64,000 nt of DNA from JBBTTE01 sp038064395 (GCA_038064395.1 JBBTTE010000001.1:1-64000), one strand, 5' to 3'. Counted from the first letter of the stretch, positions 1 to 8,542 are shown. Program-made: numbers and translations. Notes: a model not told the origin generated them from the sequence alone.

Positions 1-6
1 TCACCA
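1..6 (+). tRNA. Possible 3' end of a tRNA gene cut by the window edge
   Basis: The window opens with TCACCA followed directly by a terminator hairpin whose outer stem uses the CCA. This is the layout seen after tRNA-Leu at 15283 and tRNA-Ser at 21430. Only six bases are visible, so the tRNA identity cannot be read and the call is inferred from the downstream architecture. Confidence 0.35.
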
Positions 7-44
7 AGCAAACGCCCGATCCTTGTGATCGGGTTTTTGCTTGG
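4..44 (+). terminator. Intrinsic terminator after the edge tRNA
   Basis: Outer stem CCAAGCAAA pairs with TTTGCTTGG, and inner stem CCCGATC (15-21) pairs with GATCGGG (27-33), followed by TTTTT. The outer stem includes the presumed tRNA CCA end, as in the other two tRNA loci. Confidence 0.75.
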
Positions 45-172
45 TTATTTCGCGCAGCGAAATGCGAGCCCCGAAGGGGTTCGTGAAGCGCCTGAGTCAC
101 GCAGGAGCTAGCTCCGAGTAACGAAGAAGCGGATATAGGTCGCTTGCGACCGCCTTCCCCCTGAGGCCACCA
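45..172 (+). repeat. tRNA-linked structured unit A
   Basis: Non-coding unit related to those at 15321-15450 and 21279-21391. It contains a CGAGCCCC/GGGGTTCG stem, the core flank GCA, then the perfect 12-nt palindrome GGAGCTAGCTCC (104-115), then GAGTA, a GGTCGC/GCGACC hairpin (138-150), and an end reading CTGAGGCCACCA that looks like a tRNA 3' end. The last bases resemble but do not exactly match the six visible bases at the window start. No ORF is supported. Confidence 0.6.
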
Positions 173-210
173 AAAGAGACTTTTATTTCACAGGAAGGTC
201 TTTTTATTGG
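170..210 (+). terminator. Second terminator-like hairpin after unit A
   Basis: CCAA...TTGG outer pairing, with GAGACTTT facing AAGGTCTTTTT in an imperfect stem and a T run. It repeats the CCA-anchored terminator design found after the tRNA 3' end copy in unit B. Confidence 0.5.
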
Positions 211-311
211 ACGCGTATCTTCACCAAGTAATACTTTAAATGCTTTTGCTTATATTTTACATCTAACTAGCAATGTTGGGTAATTATGATTATTGGCTTA
301 CAATTTAGTGT

Positions 312-2654
312 ATGGCTAAAGGGGTTATAGAGCGCCGTGTGCGGGCATTTAAGAAGTGGCTAAAGCGCACAAAAAAAGATTACGCCAGAAAGAAATTTAA
401 GGCGACATTCTATGTCTTTGCCAAAAGGCAGAATGCTAAGGTGCGCACCACTCTCTACTTTCGCAGACGCAAGGTGATGTACCTGACGCTGGCATACTTT
501 CTGGTAGCAGCTCTAGTATCCAGCTTCTCCCAACTATGGTTCCCTACTATCAAGCCAGAAACAGCTTTTGGATTCTATACTGCAGCAGGAGCTATGACAG
601 GCGGAACACTGGCTATTATTTTCACCTTTAACACGCTCTTAGTGAACTTCGCCCTGACGCAGTACCCACCCCAGTTTTTCAAGCTCAGTGGTTATGACAA
701 AAAGCAGGACAAGATTTACTTCAGTATTACCACGATTACTATTGGGCTATTCGTTATGGGCTTTATGTACAGAGACCATAGCACAAGCTGGAGCTACTGG
801 CTTATATTTCTAGGGCTACTGGCGGTCTTTGTGGTGTTCTACCTAGTCTTTCTCAGCTACAGCCTCATACGGCAGCGATTAAACCCCATCGCAAGCTTTG
901 GGTATATAACCAGACCCGCCTTTAAGCTTCTTGATCAGTGCGAAAAGGATGCAAGGCGTCTTGCGGACATGCTGCACAAGGACCCCACGCTAACACCCGA
1001 CAAGGCATACATCGCTGATTACCAACCACATATGTTGCTGCAGTCGCGATACGCGCAGGTAAACGACTTCATTGGTTATCTATATGACTACCATGACAAG
1101 CTAATTGACAAGAAAGACTACAGCGCAGCGCTCATGGTTCTAGACGCTATTGGTAGCTTGATGTTACGTTACATTGAGGTACGCAAAGATAGCTTTATAG
1201 TGCTACCGTCTGACTATTTGCTAGTGCCTATTACGGATGCGCAAAAGTTCTTTGACACTAACTTTCAGCGAATGGTTGATAGATCCAAAGTCTATATGGA
1301 GCTGGGTAACCAAGATGGTTTACGCAAAATCATCTCGTTGTTTGAGGGTACGGGGCTTAAACTACGTGAGCTAAGCTTCCCCCACGTTGAACTGCAGTCC
1401 GAAAACCCACCATTTGCTCAGTGCATTGCCTATCTTGGTTATATTTGCGAGGAAGCTATAAAACAAAACGACCTTGAAGCTGCTTATCAGATAGTACGAA
1501 CATACGCAGTACTGGGCTCGGTTGCTATCAGCAAGCGTTACATACATGAACACCAAAATATCTACGAAAAACTAGTAAAGCTGGCGCTCTGGGCTGGAGC
1601 GCAAAAGCAATCGGTAGTTATGGACCAGATTGCCCAGAGTTTTGCTGCCTATGCAGAGGCGTTTATGAAGCGCGATAGAGCAGCCTTGTCGCCAGAACTG
1701 AAAATCTACATGGAAAAGCTCGGCGAGTTCTATTGGTACTACGTTGCCTTATCACCTTCGGGTAATGACTATCAACCGAATACATCAATGTACTTGGTGC
1801 AGCCACTTAAGATTATCTTGGCTTGGATGCGCGAACTAGCAAAAGCAGGAAGCACTACTCGTAACCCCGAAAGACAAAGTGCACAACGTGATGCTATTGA
1901 GCTGGCTGAGCAACTAAGGCGTTTGTTGCAAAAGCTAAGTGAAAGAGCTAACGTCTCTTTATCGGAGAGGCATCTGGGAGTGCTCCTTACGGACATAGTC
2001 GCTGACGCTTGTTATATTTTGATAAGCTCTGCGCACAAGAATGGATGGCAACGGTATGCCACAGAAGCAATCTCTCAGGCGGACTGGCTACTTAATCAAA
2101 TTAGTTTTTTCACCAACAACGCACCAGAAAATATGGAGAGCAATCAGTTGGATGAACTTGCCAACAAGGCTACCAACGTCAGTCTCTATGCGCTAAAAGA
2201 GGGCGAAGTGCAACTCGCTATTGACGGGATAAATGTAAACTATAACCTTGCAATCAAGTGCCTCAACAACGATGTTAAATCAGCTGATTATGGTGCACCA
2301 CGCATTATGGTCAAGGGTGGCATAATAGCTCTGCTGGCTTTGCAAAGGGGTGACGTTGAAGTCCTTAGGCACTACAAGGAGATGGTAATTAAGTTCAATG
2401 CTGCTTACACCGCCAAGTGCTTCCCTAACGGGATAGGCATCAAACTAAATGGCAGAAACTACATAGGAGCTCATCCAGACCAGCTCAATGATGAGATAAG
2501 AACAATAAGCCGTCAGCTAACCGAGCGCCACGATTCGGGCTTAAGGATGGTTGCTGCCTTAGAGCAGCCAGAGGACTACCTCATGAGGATTGAACCAAAT
2601 ACTAGTCCTGTGCACTTCAGAGCACTCATTAAGTACCTGAAGAGACTGCCCTAA
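312..2654 (+). CDS. Large membrane-anchored protein, possibly DUF2254-like
   Basis: 780 residues. A basic N-terminus (about 1-50) is followed by four hydrophobic segments at roughly 58-78, 95-118, 138-155 and 160-185, then a long soluble, mainly helical region to the end. The arrangement of the early helices and the motif FALTQYPPQFFKLSGYDK between them resembles DUF2254 inner-membrane proteins, but similarity is weak and the function is unknown. The soluble part is helix-rich in a TPR-like way without clear repeats. The start is supported by TACAAT at 299-304, seven nt before the ATG, and there is no Shine-Dalgarno site. The next membrane gene starts 3 nt after the stop, so the two are probably co-transcribed and may act together. 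Confidence 0.75.
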   Translation: MAKGVIERRVRAFKKWLKRTKKDYARKKFKATFYVFAKRQNAKVRTTLYFRRRKVMYLTLAYFLVAALVSSFSQLWFPTIKPETAFGFYTAAGAMTGGTLAIIFTFNTLLVNFALTQYPPQFFKLSGYDKKQDKIYFSITTITIGLFVMGFMYRDHSTSWSYWLIFLGLLAVFVVFYLVFLSYSLIRQRLNPIASFGYITRPAFKLLDQCEKDARRLADMLHKDPTLTPDKAYIADYQPHMLLQSRYAQVNDFIGYLYDYHDKLIDKKDYSAALMVLDAIGSLMLRYIEVRKDSFIVLPSDYLLVPITDAQKFFDTNFQRMVDRSKVYMELGNQDGLRKIISLFEGTGLKLRELSFPHVELQSENPPFAQCIAYLGYICEEAIKQNDLEAAYQIVRTYAVLGSVAISKRYIHEHQNIYEKLVKLALWAGAQKQSVVMDQIAQSFAAYAEAFMKRDRAALSPELKIYMEKLGEFYWYYVALSPSGNDYQPNTSMYLVQPLKIILAWMRELAKAGSTTRNPERQSAQRDAIELAEQLRRLLQKLSERANVSLSERHLGVLLTDIVADACYILISSAHKNGWQRYATEAISQADWLLNQISFFTNNAPENMESNQLDELANKATNVSLYALKEGEVQLAIDGINVNYNLAIKCLNNDVKSADYGAPRIMVKGGIIALLALQRGDVEVLRHYKEMVIKFNAAYTAKCFPNGIGIKLNGRNYIGAHPDQLNDEIRTISRQLTERHDSGLRMVAALEQPEDYLMRIEPNTSPVHFRALIKYLKRLP

Positions 2655-2657
2655 GAT

Positions 2658-3506
2658 ATGGGACTCAATAATCGTGAATGGGCAATCTTAGTCTGGCTTC
2701 TCGTCGCTTTGGTGGCTGGGCTTCTACACAAAGATATTCGCAAGAGCATGTTCGGTGTATTGAAAGCGTTTTTTGACCCAAAGATCATCGTGCCGTTGCT
2801 TATAATGTTCGTCTATATCTGTTTGGAGGTGTGGATAGGCAGCAAACTATCATTATGGCGCCCTGACCTTACAAAAAACACAATAATTTGGGCGGTGACT
2901 TCTGGGGTTGTTATATTCCTGACCCTTGAAGAGGCAGCAATGAAGCCAAAGTTTTTCAGGCGACGAGTATTCACGGCTTTCAAGATAACAGTCTTCATTG
3001 AGGTGTTCATCAACCTTTTTGTACTTAGCCTGCCGGTCGAACTTATCTTGCAGCCACTATTGGTCTTGGTGGTTGCTCTGTCAGCAACAGCAACACTCAA
3101 CCCAGACCATAAGCCAGTCAAAAAGCTAATGGACGGCGTGCTCTCGTTAGTTGGTTTGAGCTTGCTGTTTTTTGTCGCGCATCACTTAATCACTAACTGG
3201 CATACCCTTGATAAGACGGATATACTCTTGCAGCTGATTTTACCTGTCTGGCTGACAATCGGACTATTACCGTTTGTATATATTTTCGCCTTATACGCCA
3301 ACTATGAAATGACCTTTATGCGAATTGGCATTGCTAACAAGAAGCGAAGCGCACGAATGAGAGCTTACGTAGCATTAATGATTGGGCTTAATGTTCAAGC
3401 GCGTAAGGTCGGTGCTTTTGGTGGAGTGTGGCTAAAGAAGATAACAGACGCCCGTAACTTAAAGACTGCTCTTAATGTGGTTAGTGAGTACCGTAAAACA
3501 GTGTAG
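2658..3506 (+). CDS. Multi-pass membrane protein of unknown function
   Basis: 282 residues with about six or seven hydrophobic segments (near 8-25, 40-60, 75-92, 105-125, 130-148, 160-178, 190-215) and a basic C-terminal tail of about 65 residues. I do not recognise a family. It begins 3 nt after the preceding membrane protein, which suggests one transcript and possibly a two-component membrane complex. The 165 nt that follow, up to the next gene, show nothing I can support apart from the -10 element of that gene. Confidence 0.75.
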   Translation: MGLNNREWAILVWLLVALVAGLLHKDIRKSMFGVLKAFFDPKIIVPLLIMFVYICLEVWIGSKLSLWRPDLTKNTIIWAVTSGVVIFLTLEEAAMKPKFFRRRVFTAFKITVFIEVFINLFVLSLPVELILQPLLVLVVALSATATLNPDHKPVKKLMDGVLSLVGLSLLFFVAHHLITNWHTLDKTDILLQLILPVWLTIGLLPFVYIFALYANYEMTFMRIGIANKKRSARMRAYVALMIGLNVQARKVGAFGGVWLKKITDARNLKTALNVVSEYRKTV

Positions 3507-3671
3507 GTTTATGAAGCATTAGCTTGGGCTACTAACCACTGTGTGTATCGGAGCAGCTGATGCCATCCTGTCCGACTAAGCCCTACGCCAAATCTTAGCC
3601 GCCCGCGACAGCCACTGACTTGAGAACGCCATTACATTGACAAAACTGACTCTACGTTCTATAGTATCGAA

Positions 3672-4085
3672 ATGATAAAACGACCCGATATCGGTGTAGA
3701 GTTTGAGCTATTTGGGGAAGAAATTCTCAAAGGTCAAATGGCAGGCGCTACTGATTGTTACTACGCTGGGTTAGTGGTTTTGGTTGTTGAGGCGGCAGTT
3801 GAAGAAGGATTTGCGCTCGACATTCCAAAAGCTGATGCTGACTTTGGCGATAAGCCCCTGCTCTCGAGAATGAAGGAGCTGCGTACCTCAGATCGCAAAG
3901 TAGCAATGTTGTATGACCACGAAGTTCCTGCGGTCTTGGGTATGTGTAGGGCGGTCGTAGGCATTATGCGAGATCCAGAAGTAGACTGCTTAGCAAACAG
4001 AACTTTTTCTCAACTTCCTAGAGGCTCTATCCAAGCTCTTGCTAATTCGCTAGAGGAGTATGAAGAGCTGCGCGAAGTTGCTTAG
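3672..4085 (+). CDS. Hypothetical protein, 137 aa
   Basis: Soluble, acidic, helix-rich protein with no motif I recognise. TATAGT at 3660-3665 lies six nt before the ATG and there is no Shine-Dalgarno site, fitting a leaderless start. The stop overlaps the stop of the convergent response regulator gene by 4 bp, so both 3' ends are well defined. No function can be proposed. Confidence 0.65.
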   Translation: MIKRPDIGVEFELFGEEILKGQMAGATDCYYAGLVVLVVEAAVEEGFALDIPKADADFGDKPLLSRMKELRTSDRKVAMLYDHEVPAVLGMCRAVVGIMRDPEVDCLANRTFSQLPRGSIQALANSLEEYEELREVA

Positions 4086-4480
4086 GGAGCCTTCCGCCAA
4101 ATCTTCCCCGCCTCAATCCGAATAATAGCCACAACCTCGCTAGGCTCAACATTACTCTTAACCAGATAGTGCGCCGCTCCCAGATCGAGAGCTTTCTTAA
4201 TAACCGCTGGATCATCATTAGCCGATAGCATTATCACAGGTATGCTCGAGGTCTTAGCGTTAAGCTTGAGATCCTTGAGCGTAGCAATACCATCGAAGTT
4301 GGGCATCATAACATCCATGATTACGATATCTGGTGGGTTGTTGAGAATCGTCTCTCTAACAAGCGTCCCGTCATAGGCTGACTGCACCTCGAACCCTTCT
4401 CGCTCGAAGGCGTTCTCATACATTCGGCGAATTGGCGGATCGTCCTCGACTAGCAGTAGTTTGATAGGAATATCGCTCAT
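4082..4480 (-). CDS. Stand-alone response regulator receiver protein
   Basis: 132 residues consisting of one CheY-like receiver domain. The acidic pair D13/D14, the phospho-acceptor D56 in IVIMDVMMP, S86 and K108 in YLVKS are all in place. There is no output domain, so it would act through protein contacts, as single-domain regulators do. No histidine kinase is adjacent; the nearest is at 7004-8542. The 3' end overlaps the convergent unknown gene by 4 bp. Confidence 0.92.
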   Translation of the reverse strand: MSDIPIKLLLVEDDPPIRRMYENAFEREGFEVQSAYDGTLVRETILNNPPDIVIMDVMMPNFDGIATLKDLKLNAKTSSIPVIMLSANDDPAVIKKALDLGAAHYLVKSNVEPSEVVAIIRIEAGKIWRKAP

Positions 4481-4506
4481 GCTAATTCAATTCTACAACT
4501 CTAGGT

Positions 4507-5796
4507 CTAGCCCGTAAATGCCACCGGCAAATCCCCCCAGTCCGTAGTGTATCTAGGGCTACGCAGCTCACGCTTGGGTTGCCACGTATTGCTGAGGTCT
4601 TCGGCGGCATATCGGACAGTACGATGGCCGTAACGACTATTGAGAGCGTCTAGGGCTTGCGATCGTGCCTGAGACGCCTCATGGACGGCCAAATTGGTAA
4701 TACCGAACAGATCAGGCTGTAGTGAATCCTGAGCTATTAGGTCATATAGCAAGATATTAGCTCGGTGATATCTTGCCTGCGGATTGAATAACTGTCCTGC
4801 CGCCTCCACAAGCTGAGCCGTAATATGGCCTGTATCAGCCGTCGGTGTGGCGAAATTAATAGTTTGCCGCTGATATTGATAATTAGGATGATGACGATTG
4901 GTATTGAGGCTAATAACAGCATTCTTAGCCAGTAGACCGTCGTGTCTCAGTGCCGCTGCCGCTCTAGCAGTTAGGCTGGCGATTGAGGCCTCTATGACAT
5001 GGAACTGATTGGTATCTTCACCGAAGGTTCGACCCTTCATCAGAGTCTGCCTGACCTTACCGAACCGCTCTAGCGGGTGGCAAGCCACGCCGTTCAACTC
5101 AGCTACTAACTGCTTGCCGTGAACACCCATTAACTGGTTGGCATGCTGCGGCCTGAGTCGTGCCAACTGCAGCGCGTTGAACGCCCCCTCCGCCTTCAGC
5201 TTGGGCGCCAGACGCCAGCCAATTCCCCAAATATCCTTGATCGGCGTCTTCTCTAGGTAGACTTCCCTGTCCTGCGGCGACTGGTCGAACAGATCCTCTA
5301 CCCCGCCCGACTCGGGGTTCTTCTTGGCGTGCTCACTGGCTAGCTTGGCCAGAGTCTTGGTCGGAGCAATACCAAGAGAGGTTGGAATGCCGATTTCTCT
5401 CAGCAGTCGCTGGCGTGCCACCCTGCCCCACCGGTGATAATCATCTATATCCAGCTCATGTAGATCGAGGAAGGACTCATCAACCGAGTAGATCTCAGTT
5501 CGCGGCGTAATCTCCGTCAGAACAGATGTAATACGCTGCGAAATGTCACCGTACAGCTCGAAGTTAGCGCTGAACTGCACTACACCCTGCTGTTTGAACT
5601 GGTCACGGAACTTGAAGGCTGGTGCTGCCATCGGGATGCCAAGCGCCTTGGCCTCATTGCTACGCGATATAACGCAGCCATCGTTGCTACTAAGCACCAC
5701 CACAGGTCTGCCCACCAACCTAGACTGGAATAGCCGCTCGCAGCTCACGAAGAAGTTATTACAGTCGATCAGGGCGAAGACTGGCGGCCGGCTCAT
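4507..5796 (-). CDS. umuC: UmuC-like Y-family DNA polymerase
   Basis: About 429 residues. Translesion polymerase of the UmuC/DinB superfamily: FALIDCNNFFVSCERLF carries the first catalytic Asp (D11) and the steric-gate region, and YSVDESFLDL carries the second acidic pair. Helix-hairpin-helix and little-finger regions follow, plus the UmuC-type C-terminal extension. The ATG at 5796 is preferred over an upstream in-frame ATG because it overlaps the UmuD-like stop as ATGA, and the longer start would run through the UmuD-like gene. The operon order is small leader gene, umuD-like, umuC, with ATGA overlaps at both junctions, so translation is probably coupled. Role: damage bypass synthesis. Confidence 0.93.
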   Translation of the reverse strand: MSRPPVFALIDCNNFFVSCERLFQSRLVGRPVVVLSSNDGCVISRSNEAKALGIPMAAPAFKFRDQFKQQGVVQFSANFELYGDISQRITSVLTEITPRTEIYSVDESFLDLHELDIDDYHRWGRVARQRLLREIGIPTSLGIAPTKTLAKLASEHAKKNPESGGVEDLFDQSPQDREVYLEKTPIKDIWGIGWRLAPKLKAEGAFNALQLARLRPQHANQLMGVHGKQLVAELNGVACHPLERFGKVRQTLMKGRTFGEDTNQFHVIEASIASLTARAAAALRHDGLLAKNAVISLNTNRHHPNYQYQRQTINFATPTADTGHITAQLVEAAGQLFNPQARYHRANILLYDLIAQDSLQPDLFGITNLAVHEASQARSQALDALNSRYGHRTVRYAAEDLSNTWQPKRELRSPRYTTDWGDLPVAFTG

Positions 5797-6128
5797 GGTC
5801 GGTACTGATGAATTACAGAGGTCACGACGCCCCAGAGCTGATCCTCTGGCCCGAGGTGGTTGTATCGGCAGATCGTCGAGCCCTCTACCCGCCACGCCAC
5901 CACTAGATCAGTATCGTTTGGCTTAGCGGCGCGGTCGATAACCGCCACATCACCATCATAGATGCCTTGGTCAGTCAGCGAGTGTCCAGCTAGTCGGAAC
6001 AGATAGGTACTGCTCGGTCGCTTGACCAGTAATTGATTGATGTCTAGTGACAGGCGTTGTCCCTGTCCTCTATGATCTAGCGCTGGGTTGGGAAAACCAG
6101 TGTGTACTGATACTCCATCGTCTTTCAT
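5793..6128 (-). CDS. umuD: UmuD-like S24 family protein lacking the catalytic lysine
   Basis: 111 residues. It matches UmuD from the GFPNP segment (11-15), which in E. coli UmuD lies just after the self-cleavage site, so almost nothing precedes it and the protein is nearly born as UmuD'. The catalytic Ser of the S24 fold is present (S50 in AGHSL, then YDGDVAVIDRA), but the usual Lys of the TVKK/TVKR segment is a Cys (C87 in STICRYN). Self-cleavage is therefore doubtful. An in-frame TAA 12 nt upstream of the ATG rules out a longer start. It overlaps both neighbours by ATGA. It probably serves as the non-cleaving partner of UmuC. Confidence 0.85.
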   Translation of the reverse strand: MKDDGVSVHTGFPNPALDHRGQGQRLSLDINQLLVKRPSSTYLFRLAGHSLTDQGIYDGDVAVIDRAAKPNDTDLVVAWRVEGSTICRYNHLGPEDQLWGVVTSVIHQYRP

Positions 6129-6298
6129 GATCCGGCCTTAACGCCAACTAGTGTCCATTGGTCATATACGAAAGTGTATTCTTGACCGTCTAGAGTCATC
6201 CGCTTCGGGTAACTTTCTAGTGTTTTGCCGTTAGGATTGTTGCGGAAGTAAACGGCGGTTATTTCAATATTCTGGTCTGCGAAGTTAGTAGTTTCCAT
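6125..6298 (-). CDS. Small protein, first gene of the umuDC-like operon
   Basis: 57 residues, beginning METTNFADQN and ending VGVKAGS, with an alternating hydrophobic/polar pattern that suggests a small beta-rich domain. It has a clear Shine-Dalgarno site (AGGAG, eight nt before ATG 6298) and its TGA overlaps the UmuD-like ATG as ATGA, the same coupling as umuD-umuC. Those two features make it a real gene despite its length. I do not recognise the family. By position it may be an accessory or regulatory partner of the translesion polymerase. Confidence 0.75.
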   Translation of the reverse strand: METTNFADQNIEITAVYFRNNPNGKTLESYPKRMTLDGQEYTFVYDQWTLVGVKAGS

Positions 6299-6580
6299 AG
6301 TTCAAAGCTCCTGTACGACCCCTGTTCGGGTATCGGTTTTTAATAATATAAGAGAGACTGGCGATCGATAGCGATGTCAGTGAACGGGTTTGATTTGGAG
6401 CTTACAGCGAGGTTCGCGTTACCGTTCTAAGGCTTACCGTTTAGCTGTGAACTGAGATTGAAGTTTGGAGAGCAGGGACCGAAGTGTACCTTCCATGTAA
6501 TAAGTCTGTGAAGTAAATGCTCGGCAAGTCCTCACATGGCTAATGATTATTATACTCCCTGCTGTCAAGAACGGTTACGC
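6299..6580 (-). promoter_or_regulatory. umu operon upstream region with candidate promoters
   Basis: 282 bp without a gene. On the minus strand there is TATAAT near 6550 and TTGACA just upstream of it, too close (8 bp) to be a matched -35/-10 pair, then a segment closed by CCATGT/ACATGG (about 6496-6540) that could fold. A second AT-rich -10-like TATTAT lies near 6345, about 45 nt before the leader gene. A partial GAAC-N4-GTC dyad near 6325 faintly resembles Gram-positive SOS boxes. None of these is certain. Confidence 0.35.
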
Positions 6581-6985
6581 TTACTTAACAGTGTCGAGGA
6601 AATCTGCCAATTGGTAAGGTGTCAGCTCGGCCTTGACGAGATAACCGTCGGCTTGGCTCTCTATGTCGGCACGGACGTCCTCACGCTGCTCTAGGTTGGT
6701 GGTGATTATAATCTTGGACTTCAGTGGCGGCACGCGGGCTGGGTCGCGCAGGGCTCTCAGGATCTCGATACCTGAGAGATTGGGAATCATCAGATCCAGC
6801 AGAATAATATCGTAGTTGTTAGTCTGGGCTTCCTTGAGGGCTTCTTGGCCGTCAGATCTGGTAGTTACTTGGTAGCCGTGCTTGCTTAAGGCTCGGGTGT
6901 ATAGCTCGCTAATGAAATGCTCATCCTCGATGCATAGGACTGTTCGGCCGGTCGGTGGTTTGGGGTCTGTTGTCTGAGGTTCCAT
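6581..6985 (-). CDS. Response regulator receiver protein
   Basis: 134 residues, one receiver domain with a 13-residue polar N-terminal extension. E20/D21 form the acidic pocket, D64 in IILLDLMIP is the phospho-acceptor, T95/T96 is the switch position and K118 lies in YLVKAE. No output domain. It lies 18 nt downstream of the histidine kinase gene on the same strand, so the two form a likely cognate pair. The stand-alone regulator at 4082-4480 is a second possible partner of the same kinase. Confidence 0.93.
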   Translation of the reverse strand: MEPQTTDPKPPTGRTVLCIEDEHFISELYTRALSKHGYQVTTRSDGQEALKEAQTNNYDIILLDLMIPNLSGIEILRALRDPARVPPLKSKIIITTNLEQREDVRADIESQADGYLVKAELTPYQLADFLDTVK

Positions 6986-7003
6986 ATCAATACTCTATCA
7001 TCT

Positions 7004-8542
7004 TTAACGCCTGTAGAGTGAGTGGTTCTTGATCCAGCCGTGAGCGCCGCGGACGATTTCTGAGTCATTAGGTCGTTGATTCTTGGTGAGCATGTCATAA
7101 GGCATGAGGGTGAAGCTGAAGGTGCTGCCCTCGCCTTCCTTACTATTGACCGACATGCTGCCGCCGTGGGCTGCCACAATCGCCTTGCTAAGGTAGAGAC
7201 CAAGGCCAGTGCCGCCGATCTGGGCACGGTTGCGGTGGTCACGGTAGAACTTACTGAATAGATTAGGCAGAATGCTGCTCGATATACCAAGGCCAAAGTC
7301 CTGAATTGATGTCTCGATCAGACCTTCCTTGTTGAGGAAAGTCTTGATCTCGATAGTCTTGCTGGTGCCGCTGTACTTAATGGCGTTATCGATTAGGTTG
7401 TTGATGACTTCGCGGATGCTCAGGCGGTCGACGGCAACCGGCGGTAAGTCTTTGGCAATGCTGCACTTCAGGCTGATGTCGCGGACCTTAGCCCGCAGGC
7501 TGAGCATTTCGATAGAGCTCTTGAGGGTTTCGCTCCAGTCTTCAGAGTGCAGCTTGAGCTCTAGCTGGTCGTTATCGATTCTAGCGACGTTGAGAATGTT
7601 ATTAACAAAGGCTGTTAACTGCTCGGCTTGGGCGTGCATCTTCTGCATGAAGCCCTTGAGCTCGGGATCAGTGATGTCCTTGCCTAGTTCGTCCTCGAAG
7701 ACCTCTATATAGCCCCTGAGCAGCGTCAGAGGGGTTCTGAGCTCGTGAACACTCAGAGCAATGAAGCTAACGGCTTGGTCATCCTGACTGTACTCCTTGG
7801 TGTGGTCGAACAGTACTAGCATCGTCTCGTTGTGCTCGGGGTTGCCCCTGTTGTAATAGGCGGCGAGGTCGAACAGTCTGGATGGGTGGTCATCGCGGAC
7901 ATTGAGCCTTACTCGCTCCCAGCTCGATGCGGCGGTGGCGCTGCTGACCTTGGAAGTCTTGAGCCACTTGTCGAAGGTCTCATCACTTGGGAAAGACATG
8001 TCCAGCACCATGTAGACATTGCGGCCAATCATCTCCTCGGCAGCGATGCCGATATAGGCTGCTGCGGCTTGGTTGGCAAAGCGAATGGTCTCTGTTTCGT
8101 CGAGGATTACTAGGGGTAGTGGCAGGCTCTGAGCTATGAAGTTGTGGCGCAGATCGCCGGCCATCAGCTGCATTTCGGTTTGGGCTTGGCTGGCGACATT
8201 TACTAGTTGATAGAGTTGGGATATTAGGCTGTCGACTAGTTCTTGGCCTAGCTTGATATCTTCGATTCTTGGTGCAGCCACGCCATGTTCATCCGGACTG
8301 AGGTGCAGAATAGTTTGCCAGAGGGCTTGGATTGGCTGCATCAGTAGCTTGGTGACTATTCCGATACTCAGCAAGGCGACTATTCCACTTAGCACCAAGG
8401 CCAACGCCATGCAGACAACATTCCCTAGCTCGGTAAGTTCTTGCAGAGCGCCAAATATCAATATGGCCACGACGTTTTGAATTACTACGAGGCGCAGAAG
8501 GTGCAGTCTGACCTGCCCCCTGAGTTGATCTAGTCTGTCCAT
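7004..8542 (-). CDS. PAS-containing membrane sensor histidine kinase
   Basis: 512 residues. Two hydrophobic segments close together at about 12-65 anchor it with little extracytoplasmic sequence. A PAS domain follows (about 135-245, with LVILDETETIRFANQAAAAY), then HisKA with the phospho-acceptor His in ALSVHELRTPLTLLRGY, then HATPase_c with N box NNLIDNAIKYSG, G1 DFGLGIS and G2 GGTGLGLYLSKAIV. The short loop between the helices suggests that sensing is in the membrane or through PAS. It is 6 nt downstream of the DUF3048 gene and 18 nt upstream of a response regulator, all one operon. Confidence 0.95.
   Translation of the reverse strand: MDRLDQLRGQVRLHLLRLVVIQNVVAILIFGALQELTELGNVVCMALALVLSGIVALLSIGIVTKLLMQPIQALWQTILHLSPDEHGVAAPRIEDIKLGQELVDSLISQLYQLVNVASQAQTEMQLMAGDLRHNFIAQSLPLPLVILDETETIRFANQAAAAYIGIAAEEMIGRNVYMVLDMSFPSDETFDKWLKTSKVSSATAASSWERVRLNVRDDHPSRLFDLAAYYNRGNPEHNETMLVLFDHTKEYSQDDQAVSFIALSVHELRTPLTLLRGYIEVFEDELGKDITDPELKGFMQKMHAQAEQLTAFVNNILNVARIDNDQLELKLHSEDWSETLKSSIEMLSLRAKVRDISLKCSIAKDLPPVAVDRLSIREVINNLIDNAIKYSGTSKTIEIKTFLNKEGLIETSIQDFGLGISSSILPNLFSKFYRDHRNRAQIGGTGLGLYLSKAIVAAHGGSMSVNSKEGEGSTFSFTLMPYDMLTKNQRPNDSEIVRGAHGWIKNHSLYRR

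Noticed and set aside
6318..6335. LexA-type SOS box before the umu operon
   Set aside because: The left half GAAC is present but the right half GTTC is not; only a partial dyad, not enough to call an operator.
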